DNA of 35,872 bases from Pyxidicoccus fallax (GTDB taxonomy: Bacteria; Myxococcota; Myxococcia; Myxococcales; Myxococcaceae): NCBI RefSeq assembly GCF_012933655.1, contig NZ_JABBJJ010000102.1:1-35872 (forward strand). Reading direction: 5' to 3'. The notes beneath the pieces are model-generated. The model had not been told where the DNA came from, made no database searches, and was given only the letters and a program-made list of their open reading frames with translations. The translations under genes were made by a program, and so were the position numbers. How positions within the stretch are numbered: the first letter of the stretch is position 1; each line of letters begins with the position of its first letter. Positions 8,475 through 16,895 of this stretch are shown here, piece after piece.

Positions 8475-9173
8475 ATGGGTGGAAACGACGCGCGAGGCCG
8501 GACGCCGCTTTCACTGGTGGGACAGGAGCCGGACCTCCTCTTCTACACACGTCAGGCGAGCGAGCACGGCCAGCCGGTGCTGGTGCTGGGCGCCGCCAAT
8601 GGGCGCGTGGTGTGGTCGCTGGCCGAGCACGGCTTCACCACCGTGGGCGTGGACCCGTCCGAGGTGATGATCCGCTCCGCCGAGGAGCGCCGCGCGACGG
8701 AGTCCGCGGAGGTGTCCAACCGGGCCCGCTTCCAGGTGGCGGACCCGCGCGCGCTGCGGCTGCCGGACCGCTTCCCGCTGGTGCTGGCCCCGCAGCACGC
8801 GCTGGGGCTGATGCCCGGCAATGACGACCTGGAGGCCTTCCTCGCCACGGTGAAGTACCACCTCGCGCCGGGGGGCACCTTCGTCTACGACGTGCTCAAC
8901 ACGCCCCGCGAGCCGGTGCTCCCGCGCGACGACGAGGAGCCCGGCGCCGGGCTGGAGCCGCGCCGCCCGCTGTTCGCCCTCCACCTGCGCGAGCGCAAGC
9001 GCCCCGGAAGCCCCAGCCCCATCCGCCGCCTCAAGCTGCGGCACTTCTCCCCGGAGGAGCTGGACGCGGCCCTCACCGCCGCGGGCCTCGTGCCGCGCGA
9101 GCGCTACGGCCGCTTCGACGGCAAGCCCTTCGATTTGGAGGACTCGCGCCACATCGGCGTCGCCGCGCCCTGA
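8475..9173 (+). CDS. SAM-dependent class I methyltransferase, 232 aa
   Basis: The ATG at 8475 starts a 232-residue soluble protein. Residues 34-50 carry motif I as VLVLGAANGR, followed by the acidic end of strand 2 in GVDPS. Motif I in this family is usually LxLGxGxG; here the third glycine region reads AANG, which still fits a Rossmann fold. FQVADPRALRLP matches motif II, and LAPGGTFVYDVLN matches the motif IV/post-IV region with the usual PGG turn. The substrate cannot be deduced. A GTG at 8457 in the same frame is an alternative start, since neither has a strong ribosome-binding site. The gene ends one base before the convergent response-regulator stop codon. Confidence 0.8.
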   Translation: MGGNDARGRTPLSLVGQEPDLLFYTRQASEHGQPVLVLGAANGRVVWSLAEHGFTTVGVDPSEVMIRSAEERRATESAEVSNRARFQVADPRALRLPDRFPLVLAPQHALGLMPGNDDLEAFLATVKYHLAPGGTFVYDVLNTPREPVLPRDDEEPGAGLEPRRPLFALHLRERKRPGSPSPIRRLKLRHFSPEELDAALTAAGLVPRERYGRFDGKPFDLEDSRHIGVAAP

Positions 9174-9174
9174 G

Positions 9175-9873
9175 TCAGCGCTCGAAGCGGTAGCCCAGCC
9201 CGCGCACGGTGAGGAAGTGGCGGGGCTCCTCCGGGTCCGGCTCGAACTTCAGCCGCAGCTGGCGCATGAAGTTGTCCACGGTGCGCGCGCTGCCCTCGTA
9301 GTGGTAGCCCCACGCGCCGGACAGCAATTCCTCGCGGGTGAAGGTGCGCCCCGGGTGCGCGAGGAAGTGCGCCAGGAGCTTGAACTCCTGCGCCGTCAGC
9401 TCCACCGGCTTGCCGTCTCGCGACACGGTGCGCGCCGCCATGTCCACGCTCACGTCGCCGAACGTCACCGGCGGCGGCGTCGTCCCGGCCACGCCGGGGT
9501 AGCGCCGGCGCAGCACGGCCTTGATGCGCGCCAGCAATTCCTGGAGGCCGAACGGCTTCACCACGTAGTCGTCCGCGCCCAGGTCGAGGCCGACAATCTT
9601 GTCCCGCTCCATGCCCTTGGCGGACAGCACCACCACGGGCGTGTCCCGGCCGCGCTGGCGCAGCTCCTTGAGGAGCTCGTAGCCGTTGAGCTCCGGCAAC
9701 ATGATGTCCAGCACCACCAGGTCCGGCGCGTCGTCCAGCGCGCGCGCCAGCCCGGTGCGTCCATCCTGGGCCTGGAGCACCTCGTAGCCCTCGAAGCGCA
9801 GGTTCATGGACAGGCCGGTGAGGATGGACAGGTCGTCCTCCACCACCAGGATGCGCCGCGTCGTCTCCGTCAT
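9175..9873 (-). CDS. OmpR/PhoB-family response regulator, 232 aa
   Basis: The receiver domain (about 5-122) has the acidic pair D13-D14, phosphoacceptor D56 in VVLDIMLP, S84 in VVLSAKG and K106 in VKPF, so all phosphorylation residues are present. The C-terminal half (about 133-230) is a winged-helix effector domain with ELTAQEFKLLAHF, the recognition-helix region SARTVDNFMRQLR and the terminal wing VRGLGYRF. The ATG overlaps the stop of the upstream kinase by four bases (9870-9873), so the two are translationally coupled and are very likely cognate partners. Targets are unknown; adjacent candidates are the kinase operon itself and the divergent di-haem lipoprotein. Confidence 0.95.
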   Translation of the reverse strand: MTETTRRILVVEDDLSILTGLSMNLRFEGYEVLQAQDGRTGLARALDDAPDLVVLDIMLPELNGYELLKELRQRGRDTPVVVLSAKGMERDKIVGLDLGADDYVVKPFGLQELLARIKAVLRRRYPGVAGTTPPPVTFGDVSVDMAARTVSRDGKPVELTAQEFKLLAHFLAHPGRTFTREELLSGAWGYHYEGSARTVDNFMRQLRLKFEPDPEEPRHFLTVRGLGYRFER

Positions 9874-11399
9874 GCCTTCCCCACCGGCAGGTGGATGGTG
9901 AACCTGCTGCCCCTGCCGGGCTCGCTGTGCACGCCGATGCGTCCGCCGTGAGCCTCCACGATGCGACGGGCAATGGCCAGCCCCAACCCACTGCCCTCCG
10001 TCCGCCGTGTCAGCAGGTTATCCACGCGATAGAAGCGCTCGAAGATGCGCTTGCGCTCCTTGGGCGCGATGCCCACGCCATTGTCCTCCACCGACAGGTC
10101 CACGAACTTGCCGCCCCTTCGCGCGGTGAGGGTGATGCGCCGGTCCTCGGGCCCGCTGTACTTGTAGGCATTCTGGAGCAGGTTGAGCAGGGCCCCGGCG
10201 ACGGCGTCCTTGTCCACGTCCAGCGTCGGCAGCCCGTCCGCCACCTCCACCTTCAGGTCCACGCCGCCCTCCAGGCGCTGGGCGCGGAAGGCCGCCACCG
10301 CCGCCTCCACCACCTCCGACACGGGCAGCGGCGCGAGCTGGTACACCTTGCGTCCGCCCTCGATGCGCGCCCAGTCCAGCACCCGCTCGATGAAGATGGA
10401 CAGGCGCTCCGTCTCGCGCGTCAGCAGGGTGAGCACCTCCTGCATCTGCGCCGGGTCCTTCAGCCGCCCCAGGGCGAGCGTCTCGATGAACATGCGGATG
10501 GAGGTGAGCGGCGTGCGCAGCTCGTGGCTCACCAGCGACACGAAGTCCGTCTTCATGCGGGACAGCTGCGCCTCGCGGTAGAGGGCGCGGCCCGTGTAGA
10601 CGACACCGAAGGTGAGCGTCAGGTAGAACAGGCCCAGCAGCACGCCGTACAGCACGCGGTTGCGCGTGGAGGCGCGCGCCACCGGGTCCTCGCCGGTGGG
10701 CAGCACCACCAGCCGGAAGTCCTGCAGGGGCGGGGACAGCACGCGCTCGGCCAGCCCCACCGGGCCCAGCGCGCTGGCGCGGGCCTGCGCCACCTCCGAC
10801 ACCAGCTTGCCCATCAGCCCGCCCTCGTTGACCTCCCGGGGGATGCCCTGCAGGGAGAAGAGCACCGGCTCTCCGGACACGGCGCGTGGATCCACCCACT
10901 CCGCCACGAGCTGCTCCAGTGCCCGGACCGACAGCCGCACGCCACGCACCTCGTTGCCCCGCCGCTCGGCGGCCACCAGCAGCGCGCGGCTGCCGGTGGC
11001 CAGGGAGAACACGGTGGGCTTGGTGGGCAGCGCGCCGGCCTCGGGCAATACGGCCGTGAGCGCCTCCTGGAGCTGGGGGTCGCTGGTGTGCACGCGCCCG
11101 CCCTCCACGTGGAAGGTGCCGTCCGGCTCGGACACCGTCCGTCCGTCCGACAGCACCAGGCGCAGGCTGCCCGCCTCCTCCTCCAGACGCGCGGAATCCA
11201 GCGCCTGGGGCAGCTCCGAGGACAGCGACTCCAGGGTGCCGCGCCAGGCGGACTCCAGCCGCTTCTCCACCGCCGCGCGCTCGTTGATGATGGCCACAAC
11301 GCCGAAGCCGGACAGGCCGGCGGAGGGCACCACCACCAGGACGATGAGCAGGGCGAACGTGCGCCGGAAGTTGAGGATGACGGGGGGTGAGCGCGCCAC
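9870..11399 (-). CDS. Membrane sensor histidine kinase, 509 aa
   Basis: A GTG start at 11399 is supported by AGGAG about eight bases upstream. The topology is two transmembrane segments (about 13-37 and 248-270) flanking a periplasmic sensor region of roughly 210 residues that I do not recognise. The DHp domain has the H box SHELRTPLTS with H292. The ATPase domain has the N box (NLLQNAYKYS, N410), G1 (DNGVGI, 439-444), the F box (FERFYRVD) and G2 (GSGLGL, 469-474). All catalytic motifs are intact. No HAMP domain is obvious; the linker from TM2 to the H box is short (about 20 residues). It is the first gene of a two-gene operon with the response regulator. Confidence 0.95.
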   Translation of the reverse strand: MARSPPVILNFRRTFALLIVLVVVPSAGLSGFGVVAIINERAAVEKRLESAWRGTLESLSSELPQALDSARLEEEAGSLRLVLSDGRTVSEPDGTFHVEGGRVHTSDPQLQEALTAVLPEAGALPTKPTVFSLATGSRALLVAAERRGNEVRGVRLSVRALEQLVAEWVDPRAVSGEPVLFSLQGIPREVNEGGLMGKLVSEVAQARASALGPVGLAERVLSPPLQDFRLVVLPTGEDPVARASTRNRVLYGVLLGLFYLTLTFGVVYTGRALYREAQLSRMKTDFVSLVSHELRTPLTSIRMFIETLALGRLKDPAQMQEVLTLLTRETERLSIFIERVLDWARIEGGRKVYQLAPLPVSEVVEAAVAAFRAQRLEGGVDLKVEVADGLPTLDVDKDAVAGALLNLLQNAYKYSGPEDRRITLTARRGGKFVDLSVEDNGVGIAPKERKRIFERFYRVDNLLTRRTEGSGLGLAIARRIVEAHGGRIGVHSEPGRGSRFTIHLPVGKA

Positions 11400-11476
11400 G
11401 GCCCCTCTCCTTTACTCCCACCCGGAGCCACATGCTCGTGGCGTTTCACACCGGACGATGCCGGAGGACTGTCCGC

Positions 11477-11493
11477 CACCCGGACTCCGGGTG
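11477..11493. promoter_or_regulatory. Operator-like palindrome between kinase operon and di-haem lipoprotein
   Basis: CACCCGGACTCCGGGTG is a perfect 8-1-8 palindrome in the 258-base divergent intergenic region. It lies 78 bases upstream of the kinase start and 165 bases upstream of the lipoprotein start. Its position suits a shared regulatory site, perhaps for the encoded response regulator, although OmpR-type regulators usually bind direct repeats. Apart from this I see only the two ribosome-binding sites in the region. Confidence 0.35.
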
Positions 11494-11657
11494 TGGAAGC
11501 CGTCGACTTCAGGGGCCTTCTGATGCAAGCATGTGGGTCCGCGGGGGAGGCGAGCGTCCAGGGCCGGCCGCCAGTTCCCCTACAATGAGACGCAGGTGTC
11601 CCGGAATCCGGCATGGGCAGGCAGGGGTGGGGCCGGGACGCGCGAGGAGGACATTCC

Positions 11658-13670
11658 ATGAGACGGCACGTACTGGCCGCGGTGCTGACTTCGGCGCTGG
11701 GGCTGGCGGGGTGTGAGGACCGCCAGGCGGAGGCGACGTGGTCCAACGCATCGGGCTCGGTGGCGCTCAGCCGCGATGACGCCTTCCTGTACGCGGTGGA
11801 CGCCGACACCGGCGTCCTGTCGGTGGTGGACACCGCGCGCGGGGAAGAGGTGGGCGAGGTGAAGGTCGGCCGCGGGCCGGAGCGCGTGGTGGTGGGCCCG
11901 GACGACACCATCTACGTGTCCAACCGCGCCGAGCGCAGCGTGTCCGTCATCCGCCGGGGTGACTGGACGGAGTCGGCGCGCATCCCCGTGGGCGTGGAGC
12001 CCATGGGGCTGGCGGTGTCCCCGGACGGCGGCACGCTGTACGTGGTGAACAGCACCGCGCTGGACAGCACCGAGCACGGCACGCTGATGGCGGTGGACAC
12101 GCGCTCGTTGACGGTCCGCTGGGAATTGCCGGTGGGCGAGGAGCCGCGCGGCATCGCGCTGGTGGACGGCGGCAAGCGCGCGCTCATCAGCCTGTTCCGC
12201 CACAGTGACCTGGTGACGGTGGACCTGTCGGACTCGGGCCGGCCGCGCGTGCGGCGGGAGGGCACGGACGTGTACTCGCGCGCCAACGTCCGGAACGCGG
12301 CCGAGGGCGACGTGGCGCCCCTGCCGCAGGTGGCCACGGGCATCTCCTTCCGGCCCCGGGGCATGGCGGACGTGGTGGTGACGCCCAACGGCGAGCGCGC
12401 CTTCGCGCCGGTGCTGTGGGCGCGCGAGGACCCGCTCGGCGGGCCGACGGACCCCAACGTGCCGTCGTCGGGTGACGGCGCGCTGTACGGCGGCGGGGGA
12501 ATCCCGTGCAGCACGGGCGGCGTGGTGGCGCCGGGCCTGCTCGCGTTCGACACGGAGGAGGGGACGCCGCTGGTGGACGACCTGGACCAGTGCCGTCCGC
12601 CGCCGGAGCAGATTCCGGACTTCCCGCCGTCCACCATCGTCAGCCCGGAGGCCACGCACGCCATCCAGGGCCCGGTGGCGGCGGTGGTGGACCCGTCCGG
12701 CCTGTGGATTTTCGTGGTGAACCGCGAGACGGACAACGTGGCCGTCATCCCCACGGACCGCCGCTCCGGCTCGGACATCGTGAACTTCAACGGCAGCAGC
12801 GTGCGCCAGCTGGTGCGCGTGGGCTCCGGCCCCAGCGGCATCGCCATCCGCCGCGACGGCCGCAAGGCGTACGTGCACAACGCGTTCGACCACACGGTGA
12901 CGACGCTGGTGAGCGACGGCTCGGGCGCGGTGGCCAACGTACGCGCGGAGGGCGCGCCGCTGAAGCTCGTCGCGGACGTGCTGGAGCCCCAGGCGGTGGC
13001 GGGGCGCAAGCTCTTCTACTCCGCGCTGGACACGCGCATGACGAGCACCAACGTGGGCGCGTCCTGCGCGTCGTGCCACCTGGACGGCCGGGATGACGGC
13101 CACGTGTGGGGCTTCCCGGACGGCCCGCGCCAGACGCCCAGCCTCGCGGGCCGGCAGGTGACGAAGACGGGCCCGTTCCACTGGAGCGGCGAGTTCCCCA
13201 CGATGCGCGACTTCCTCGACGCCACGGTGCGCAAGCGCATGGGCGGCTCGGCGCTGGACACCGTCATGGTGTCGCAGCTGTCCGCCTTCATCGACGTCAT
13301 CCCCACGCCGGACAACCCCTACAAGCGCGAGGCGCTCACCGGGGCCCAGGCGCGCGGCGCCCAGGTCTTCAAGAAGGCCGCGTGCGACGGCTGCCACGAG
13401 GGCGAGACGCTCACCAACAACAAGCAGGCCGACGTCGGCACCTTCATCACCACCGGCCCCATCCAGGACGACGCGAACGTGCGCAAGGTGGGGCTCAACA
13501 CGCCGTCGCTGCTGGGCCTGGCCCGCACGGCGCCCTACCTGCATGACGGCAGCGCCACGTCGCTGAAGGCCCGCTTCATCCAGGGCCGCCAGTCCAACGC
13601 GCACGGCGCCACGTCACAGCTGACGGAGGCCGAAATCGACGACCTGGTGGAGTACCTGCGCACGCTGTAG
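11658..13670 (+). CDS. Di-haem cytochrome c lipoprotein with YVTN-type beta-propeller, 670 aa
   Basis: The ATG at 11658 is fixed by AGGAGG (11645-11650) seven bases upstream. A lipoprotein signal peptide ends at LAGC (Cys19). Residues 30-450 are a YVTN/NHL-like seven-bladed propeller with repeats such as DDAFLYAVD, PDDTIYVSN, PDGGTLYVVN, PSGLWIFVVN and DGRKAYVHN. The C-terminal part has two haem c sites, CASCH at 470-474 and CDGCH at 576-580, with the WSGEFPTMRDF stretch between them and TAPYLHDGS near the end, as in MauG/cytochrome c peroxidase-like di-haem proteins. It is probably an outer-membrane-anchored periplasmic redox or peroxidase-like protein. The electron partner is unknown. It is divergent from a two-component operon that may control it. 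Confidence 0.92.
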   Translation: MRRHVLAAVLTSALGLAGCEDRQAEATWSNASGSVALSRDDAFLYAVDADTGVLSVVDTARGEEVGEVKVGRGPERVVVGPDDTIYVSNRAERSVSVIRRGDWTESARIPVGVEPMGLAVSPDGGTLYVVNSTALDSTEHGTLMAVDTRSLTVRWELPVGEEPRGIALVDGGKRALISLFRHSDLVTVDLSDSGRPRVRREGTDVYSRANVRNAAEGDVAPLPQVATGISFRPRGMADVVVTPNGERAFAPVLWAREDPLGGPTDPNVPSSGDGALYGGGGIPCSTGGVVAPGLLAFDTEEGTPLVDDLDQCRPPPEQIPDFPPSTIVSPEATHAIQGPVAAVVDPSGLWIFVVNRETDNVAVIPTDRRSGSDIVNFNGSSVRQLVRVGSGPSGIAIRRDGRKAYVHNAFDHTVTTLVSDGSGAVANVRAEGAPLKLVADVLEPQAVAGRKLFYSALDTRMTSTNVGASCASCHLDGRDDGHVWGFPDGPRQTPSLAGRQVTKTGPFHWSGEFPTMRDFLDATVRKRMGGSALDTVMVSQLSAFIDVIPTPDNPYKREALTGAQARGAQVFKKAACDGCHEGETLTNNKQADVGTFITTGPIQDDANVRKVGLNTPSLLGLARTAPYLHDGSATSLKARFIQGRQSNAHGATSQLTEAEIDDLVEYLRTL

Positions 13671-13703
13671 CGCGCGGAGGCCCGAGAGGGTTGCCAGGAC
13701 ACG

Positions 13704-13735
13704 GGGCCGCCTCGCGCGACACGCGGGGGCGGCCC
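13704..13735. terminator. Hairpin between convergent genes
   Basis: GGGCCGCC at 13704-13711 pairs with GGCGGCCC at 13728-13735 around a 16-base loop. It lies 33 bases after the cytochrome stop and 9 bases from the stop of the convergent lipoprotein. There is no clear T run, so it may be a weak or Rho-assisted bidirectional terminator. Confidence 0.45.
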
Positions 13736-13744
13736 TTCGTGCGT

Positions 13745-14323
13745 TCAGGGCAGGCCGGCGTCCTCGGCGGGAGGTGGCGGCATGGCGAGCGCGGCGGGCG
13801 TGGTGGTGGAGAGGGCGGAGCGCGCGACGTCGAGGGCCCGCTCCGGGTCTCCGCCCAGCCAGGTGACGATGAGCGCGCAGGGCGTGTCGTCGTCCCACGT
13901 CATCACCTGCAACATGCCCTGCGCGGGAGCGCGGCGGACGGCGGCGCGGCCCAGCGCGGGCACCTCGAGGCCCCCGGCGCGCAGGGAGGGGGCCAGCAGC
14001 GCGCGCACGTCCGTCCGCGAGTAGCGGCTGTTGCAGTCCCACGTCACGGAGACGGTGACGTCCTTCTCCGTCTCCGAGCGGAGCGCGCACAGCGGCCCGC
14101 ACGTGGGGCACGCGCGCTCCTCCCGTATCGAGAAGCCGGGCAGCGTCAGCTCGCGCATGTCCGCGGGCATCAGCACGTCGCAGCCCGGCAGTGGCAGGTC
14201 GCCGGGGCGCGGACGTGCGGCGGTGCCCGCGTCGGCCGTGGTTCCCGTGGAGTCCGTCGTGCGAGCGCGGCACCCGCCCAGGGCCAGTGCCAGTATCAGT
14301 GCCGCGCGCCCTCCTGCCCTCAT
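13745..14323 (-). CDS. Small cysteine-bearing lipoprotein, 192 aa
   Basis: The ATG at 14323 gives a short lipoprotein signal peptide ending LGGC (Cys18). The open frame upstream is the antisense shadow of the barrel gene and is not used. The mature protein has a short Thr/Asp/Ala linker, then a globular region with cysteines in LPGCD, ACPTCGPLC, TWDCN and TPCALI, so disulphides or a metal site are possible. I recognise no family. It is divergent from the outer-membrane barrel gene, with 184 bases between the two starts, and convergent with the di-haem lipoprotein. Confidence 0.7.
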   Translation of the reverse strand: MRAGGRAALILALALGGCRARTTDSTGTTADAGTAARPRPGDLPLPGCDVLMPADMRELTLPGFSIREERACPTCGPLCALRSETEKDVTVSVTWDCNSRYSRTDVRALLAPSLRAGGLEVPALGRAAVRRAPAQGMLQVMTWDDDTPCALIVTWLGGDPERALDVARSALSTTTPAALAMPPPPAEDAGLP

Positions 14324-14507
14324 CCCGTGGTCTCTCCCTGGCGCACCGTGGCGCGGCGCGGATGGTAGACCGGCGGACGCCCCGCGCGGCCACGTTTCCC
14401 CGCGCGGGTGCTCGCTTCCGGACGGGCTCCCTCCCCCGCCGGGCCGGGGAGGAGGCGGGCTTCCCTCGTGTCCCCGGACGGCGTGGACTAAGCTGCCGCC
14501 CGCTTCC

Positions 14508-15833
14508 ATGGTCCCCGTGCGCCTCCTCTCCGTGCTCCTCCTCGTCCCCGGCGTGCCCGCGCTGGCGCGGCCGTCCGAAGCGCCCGCCTCGCGAGGCACC
14601 GCTCCGGTGGAGGGGAGGGGAGCGGCCTTCCCGCCTGAACGTGCCCCGGGTGCATCCTGGCAGGGGGCCGGAACGGAGGCGGCACTCCGCGGGCCCGGCG
14701 CTCCCGCCCGGTCCGGGCAGCACGCCAACCGGTCCGAGACGCCCGGGAGTGCTGGGACTCCGGCCGCCTCCTGGCCGGGGACTCGTGGCGTGGTGGCGCT
14801 CCAGCAGAGCAGCCCTCCGGACGAGTCCTGGCAGGGAGCCGGCAAGGCGGAGACGCCCCGGCGCGACAGCACGCCGGACGAGTCGTGGCAGGGGCCCCGC
14901 CAGGGCGTGACGCCTCGGGGCAACAGCACTCCGGATGAGTCCTGGCGGGCGCCCGGTGAGGTGGAAGAAGCCCCCGGGCCCGGCAGCCCTTCGGAGAAGC
15001 TCGGGGGGGAGCCCGCCGAGGTGGAGGCGCCCCGTCGCAACAGCACTCCGGACGACACCTCCTGGGAGTCCTTCCCCGGCGCCACGGCGGTACCGGAGGG
15101 GCAGGACGCCGCCGCGCTGCCCCGGCTGCCGGAGGTACCGCCCCTGGTTCCGGTGGACGACGTGCCACCGCGCCGCCCCCCGACCGCGCGCGCTCCGCGC
15201 AAGCCCGAGGGGCCGCCTCCGGTGCCCAACCGGGTGAGCCTGCTGGGCGCGCGCACGGTGGGGCCGGGTGGCTTCGCGGCGGGCTTCTCCCTGGGCTTCC
15301 CCCTGCTGTCCGCGCGCGCGGCCGTGGGCGTGCTGCCCCGGGTGGACGCACTGGTGGGCGTGGACAGCCTCTACGGGATGATGACGGAGCTGCGCGTGGG
15401 CGGGCGGTGGATGGTGCTGGATGGCGGCCCGCGCTGGAGCCTGGGGCTCGTGGTGGAGGGGGGCCATGCCTTCTTCCTCCGGCCGGCGAGCGTGGAGGAC
15501 AAGGGCGCGCGATATCTCAGCGGCCGGCGCAACTGGAACGTGCAGCCCGGCATCGTCGGCAACCTCCAGCTGAGAGGGCCTCGCGCGGCGCGCCTCTTCT
15601 TCGACGCGCGCTATCACCTCTCGTTCGACACGGAGCCCATCCAGCGCACGCCGCTGGGCGGACTGCCGCCCTCCGTGGTGACGGGCAGCGCCTTTCCGTT
15701 GCGAGTGGGCGCGGAGATGCCCCTGAGCGAGAAAACGTCCTACTCTTTGACACTGGGCGGGGATGTGCGGACCCGCCCCGAGGACGCGGACTTCATGCCC
15801 GTCTTCTCCGTCGGCATCGTCACCGGTCTCTAA
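14508..15833 (+). CDS. Outer-membrane beta-barrel protein with repeat-rich N-terminal region, 441 aa
   Basis: The ATG at 14508 begins a signal peptide (MVPVRLLSVLLLVPGVPALA, cut after ALA at about 20). Residues 30-190 are low complexity with degenerate repeats of about 19-21 residues built on a core STPDESWQG; three clear copies sit in a row and looser ones flank them. From about 240 the protein alternates short amphipathic strands rich in Gly and aromatics (GFAAGFSLGFPL, LRVGGRWMVL, LGLVVEGGHAFFL, ARLFFDARYHLSF), ending FSVGIVTGL. This is typical of an 8-10-strand outer-membrane barrel. The repeat region is probably periplasmic or extracellular and disordered. The function is unknown. gpsA follows 41 bases later on the same strand and may be co-transcribed. 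Confidence 0.75.
   Translation: MVPVRLLSVLLLVPGVPALARPSEAPASRGTAPVEGRGAAFPPERAPGASWQGAGTEAALRGPGAPARSGQHANRSETPGSAGTPAASWPGTRGVVALQQSSPPDESWQGAGKAETPRRDSTPDESWQGPRQGVTPRGNSTPDESWRAPGEVEEAPGPGSPSEKLGGEPAEVEAPRRNSTPDDTSWESFPGATAVPEGQDAAALPRLPEVPPLVPVDDVPPRRPPTARAPRKPEGPPPVPNRVSLLGARTVGPGGFAAGFSLGFPLLSARAAVGVLPRVDALVGVDSLYGMMTELRVGGRWMVLDGGPRWSLGLVVEGGHAFFLRPASVEDKGARYLSGRRNWNVQPGIVGNLQLRGPRAARLFFDARYHLSFDTEPIQRTPLGGLPPSVVTGSAFPLRVGAEMPLSEKTSYSLTLGGDVRTRPEDADFMPVFSVGIVTGL
14640..15070. repeat. Degenerate coding repeats (DESWQG units)
   Basis: Successive segments of roughly 57-60 bases encode S-x-P-D-E-S-W-x followed by a variable charged/Pro tail. The best copies start near 14811, 14869 and 14926, with looser ones near 14650, 14757 and 15040. 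The unit length is a multiple of three, so the frame is kept. The repeats lie entirely inside the barrel-protein gene. Confidence 0.65.
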
Positions 15834-15874
15834 GCGGCGCTCCGAGCGCGCCCCACCTTCCAGCGAGGTCCTGC

Positions 15875-16882
15875 ATGCGTGGCTGTGTCATCGGCTCCGG
15901 CTCCTTCGGTACGGCCCTGGCGAACGTCCTCGCGGTGAACTGCGAGGAGGTCCGGCTGTGGGGCCGCGAGCCCACCGTGGTGGAGGCCATCAACACCCGC
16001 CACGAGAACATCACCTACCTGAAGGGCATCCCCATCTCCGAGCGCGTGCGCGCCACGACGAGCCTCGAGGAGGCGCTCGCCGGGGCGGAGCTGGTGGTGC
16101 TGGCCACGCCCAGCCATGCCACGCGCGAGGTGATGGCCAGGGCGAAGCCGTACCTGCCGCGCCACGTGCCCCTCGTCACGGTGGCCAAGGGCATCGAGAA
16201 CGAGACGCTGCTGACGATGACGGAGCTCCTGGAGGACTGCCTCCCGGAGGAGTTCCACCCGTACATCGCGGTGCTGTCCGGGCCCAGCTTCGCCAAGGAG
16301 CTGGCGCGGCGCATGCCCACGGTGGTGACGATTGCCTCCCACTGGGACAAGGTGGCGGTGCGCTGCCAGAAGGCGCTGCAGACGGAGACGTTCCGCAGCT
16401 ACACGTCCACGGACGTGGTGGGCGTGCAGTACGGCGGCGCGCTGAAGAACGTCATCGCCATCGCCGCGGGCATGGCGGACGGCCTGGGCATGGGCCACAA
16501 CGCGCGCGCGGCCATCATCACCCGCGGGCTGGCGGAGATTACGCGCCTGGCGGTGCGCAAGGGCGCCAACCCGCTGACGCTCTCCGGCCTGTCCGGCATG
16601 GGCGACCTGGTGCTGACGTGCACGGGCGAGCTGAGCCGCAACCGGCACGTGGGCATGGAGCTGGGCAAGGGCCGCAAGCTGCCGGACATCCTCGCGGAGA
16701 TGAAGGAAGTGGCCGAGGGCGTGAAGACGGCTCGCAGCGCCCGCGACCTCGAAATCAAGACGGGCGTGGAGCTGCCCATCTGCCATCAGGTCTACCTGAT
16801 TGCCTACGAGGGCAAGAGCGCGAAGAGCGCCGTGGTGGACCTGATGACGCGCCAGCCGAAGTCGGAGCTGGCGGGCGGCTGA
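15875..16882 (+). CDS. gpsA: Glycerol-3-phosphate dehydrogenase [NAD(P)+], 335 aa
   Basis: The enzyme reduces dihydroxyacetone phosphate to sn-glycerol 3-phosphate in the cytoplasm for phospholipid synthesis. The N-terminal Rossmann motif is GSGSFG (7-12). K105 (in AKGIE) and K191 (in GGALKNV) match the catalytic lysines of the family; GPSFAKE lies at 136-142 and the substrate-binding RNRHVG near 255. The length is the family norm. The ATG at 15875 has GAGG seven bases upstream. It follows the barrel gene by 41 bases and is convergent with a membrane-protein gene 13 bases downstream. Nothing in the sequence is unusual. Confidence 0.97.
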   Translation: MRGCVIGSGSFGTALANVLAVNCEEVRLWGREPTVVEAINTRHENITYLKGIPISERVRATTSLEEALAGAELVVLATPSHATREVMARAKPYLPRHVPLVTVAKGIENETLLTMTELLEDCLPEEFHPYIAVLSGPSFAKELARRMPTVVTIASHWDKVAVRCQKALQTETFRSYTSTDVVGVQYGGALKNVIAIAAGMADGLGMGHNARAAIITRGLAEITRLAVRKGANPLTLSGLSGMGDLVLTCTGELSRNRHVGMELGKGRKLPDILAEMKEVAEGVKTARSARDLEIKTGVELPICHQVYLIAYEGKSAKSAVVDLMTRQPKSELAGG

Positions 16883-16895
16883 AGGCGCGGGGACG

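Noticed and set aside
11580..13604. Minus-strand open frame opposite the di-haem lipoprotein
   Set aside because: The plus strand has a perfect Shine-Dalgarno site, lipobox, propeller repeats and two haem motifs; the opposite frame has none of these.
14324..15256. Extending the small lipoprotein (13745-14323) upstream to a 503-codon frame
   Set aside because: The extension is antisense to the barrel gene, and the internal ATG at 14323 gives a proper lipoprotein signal peptide.
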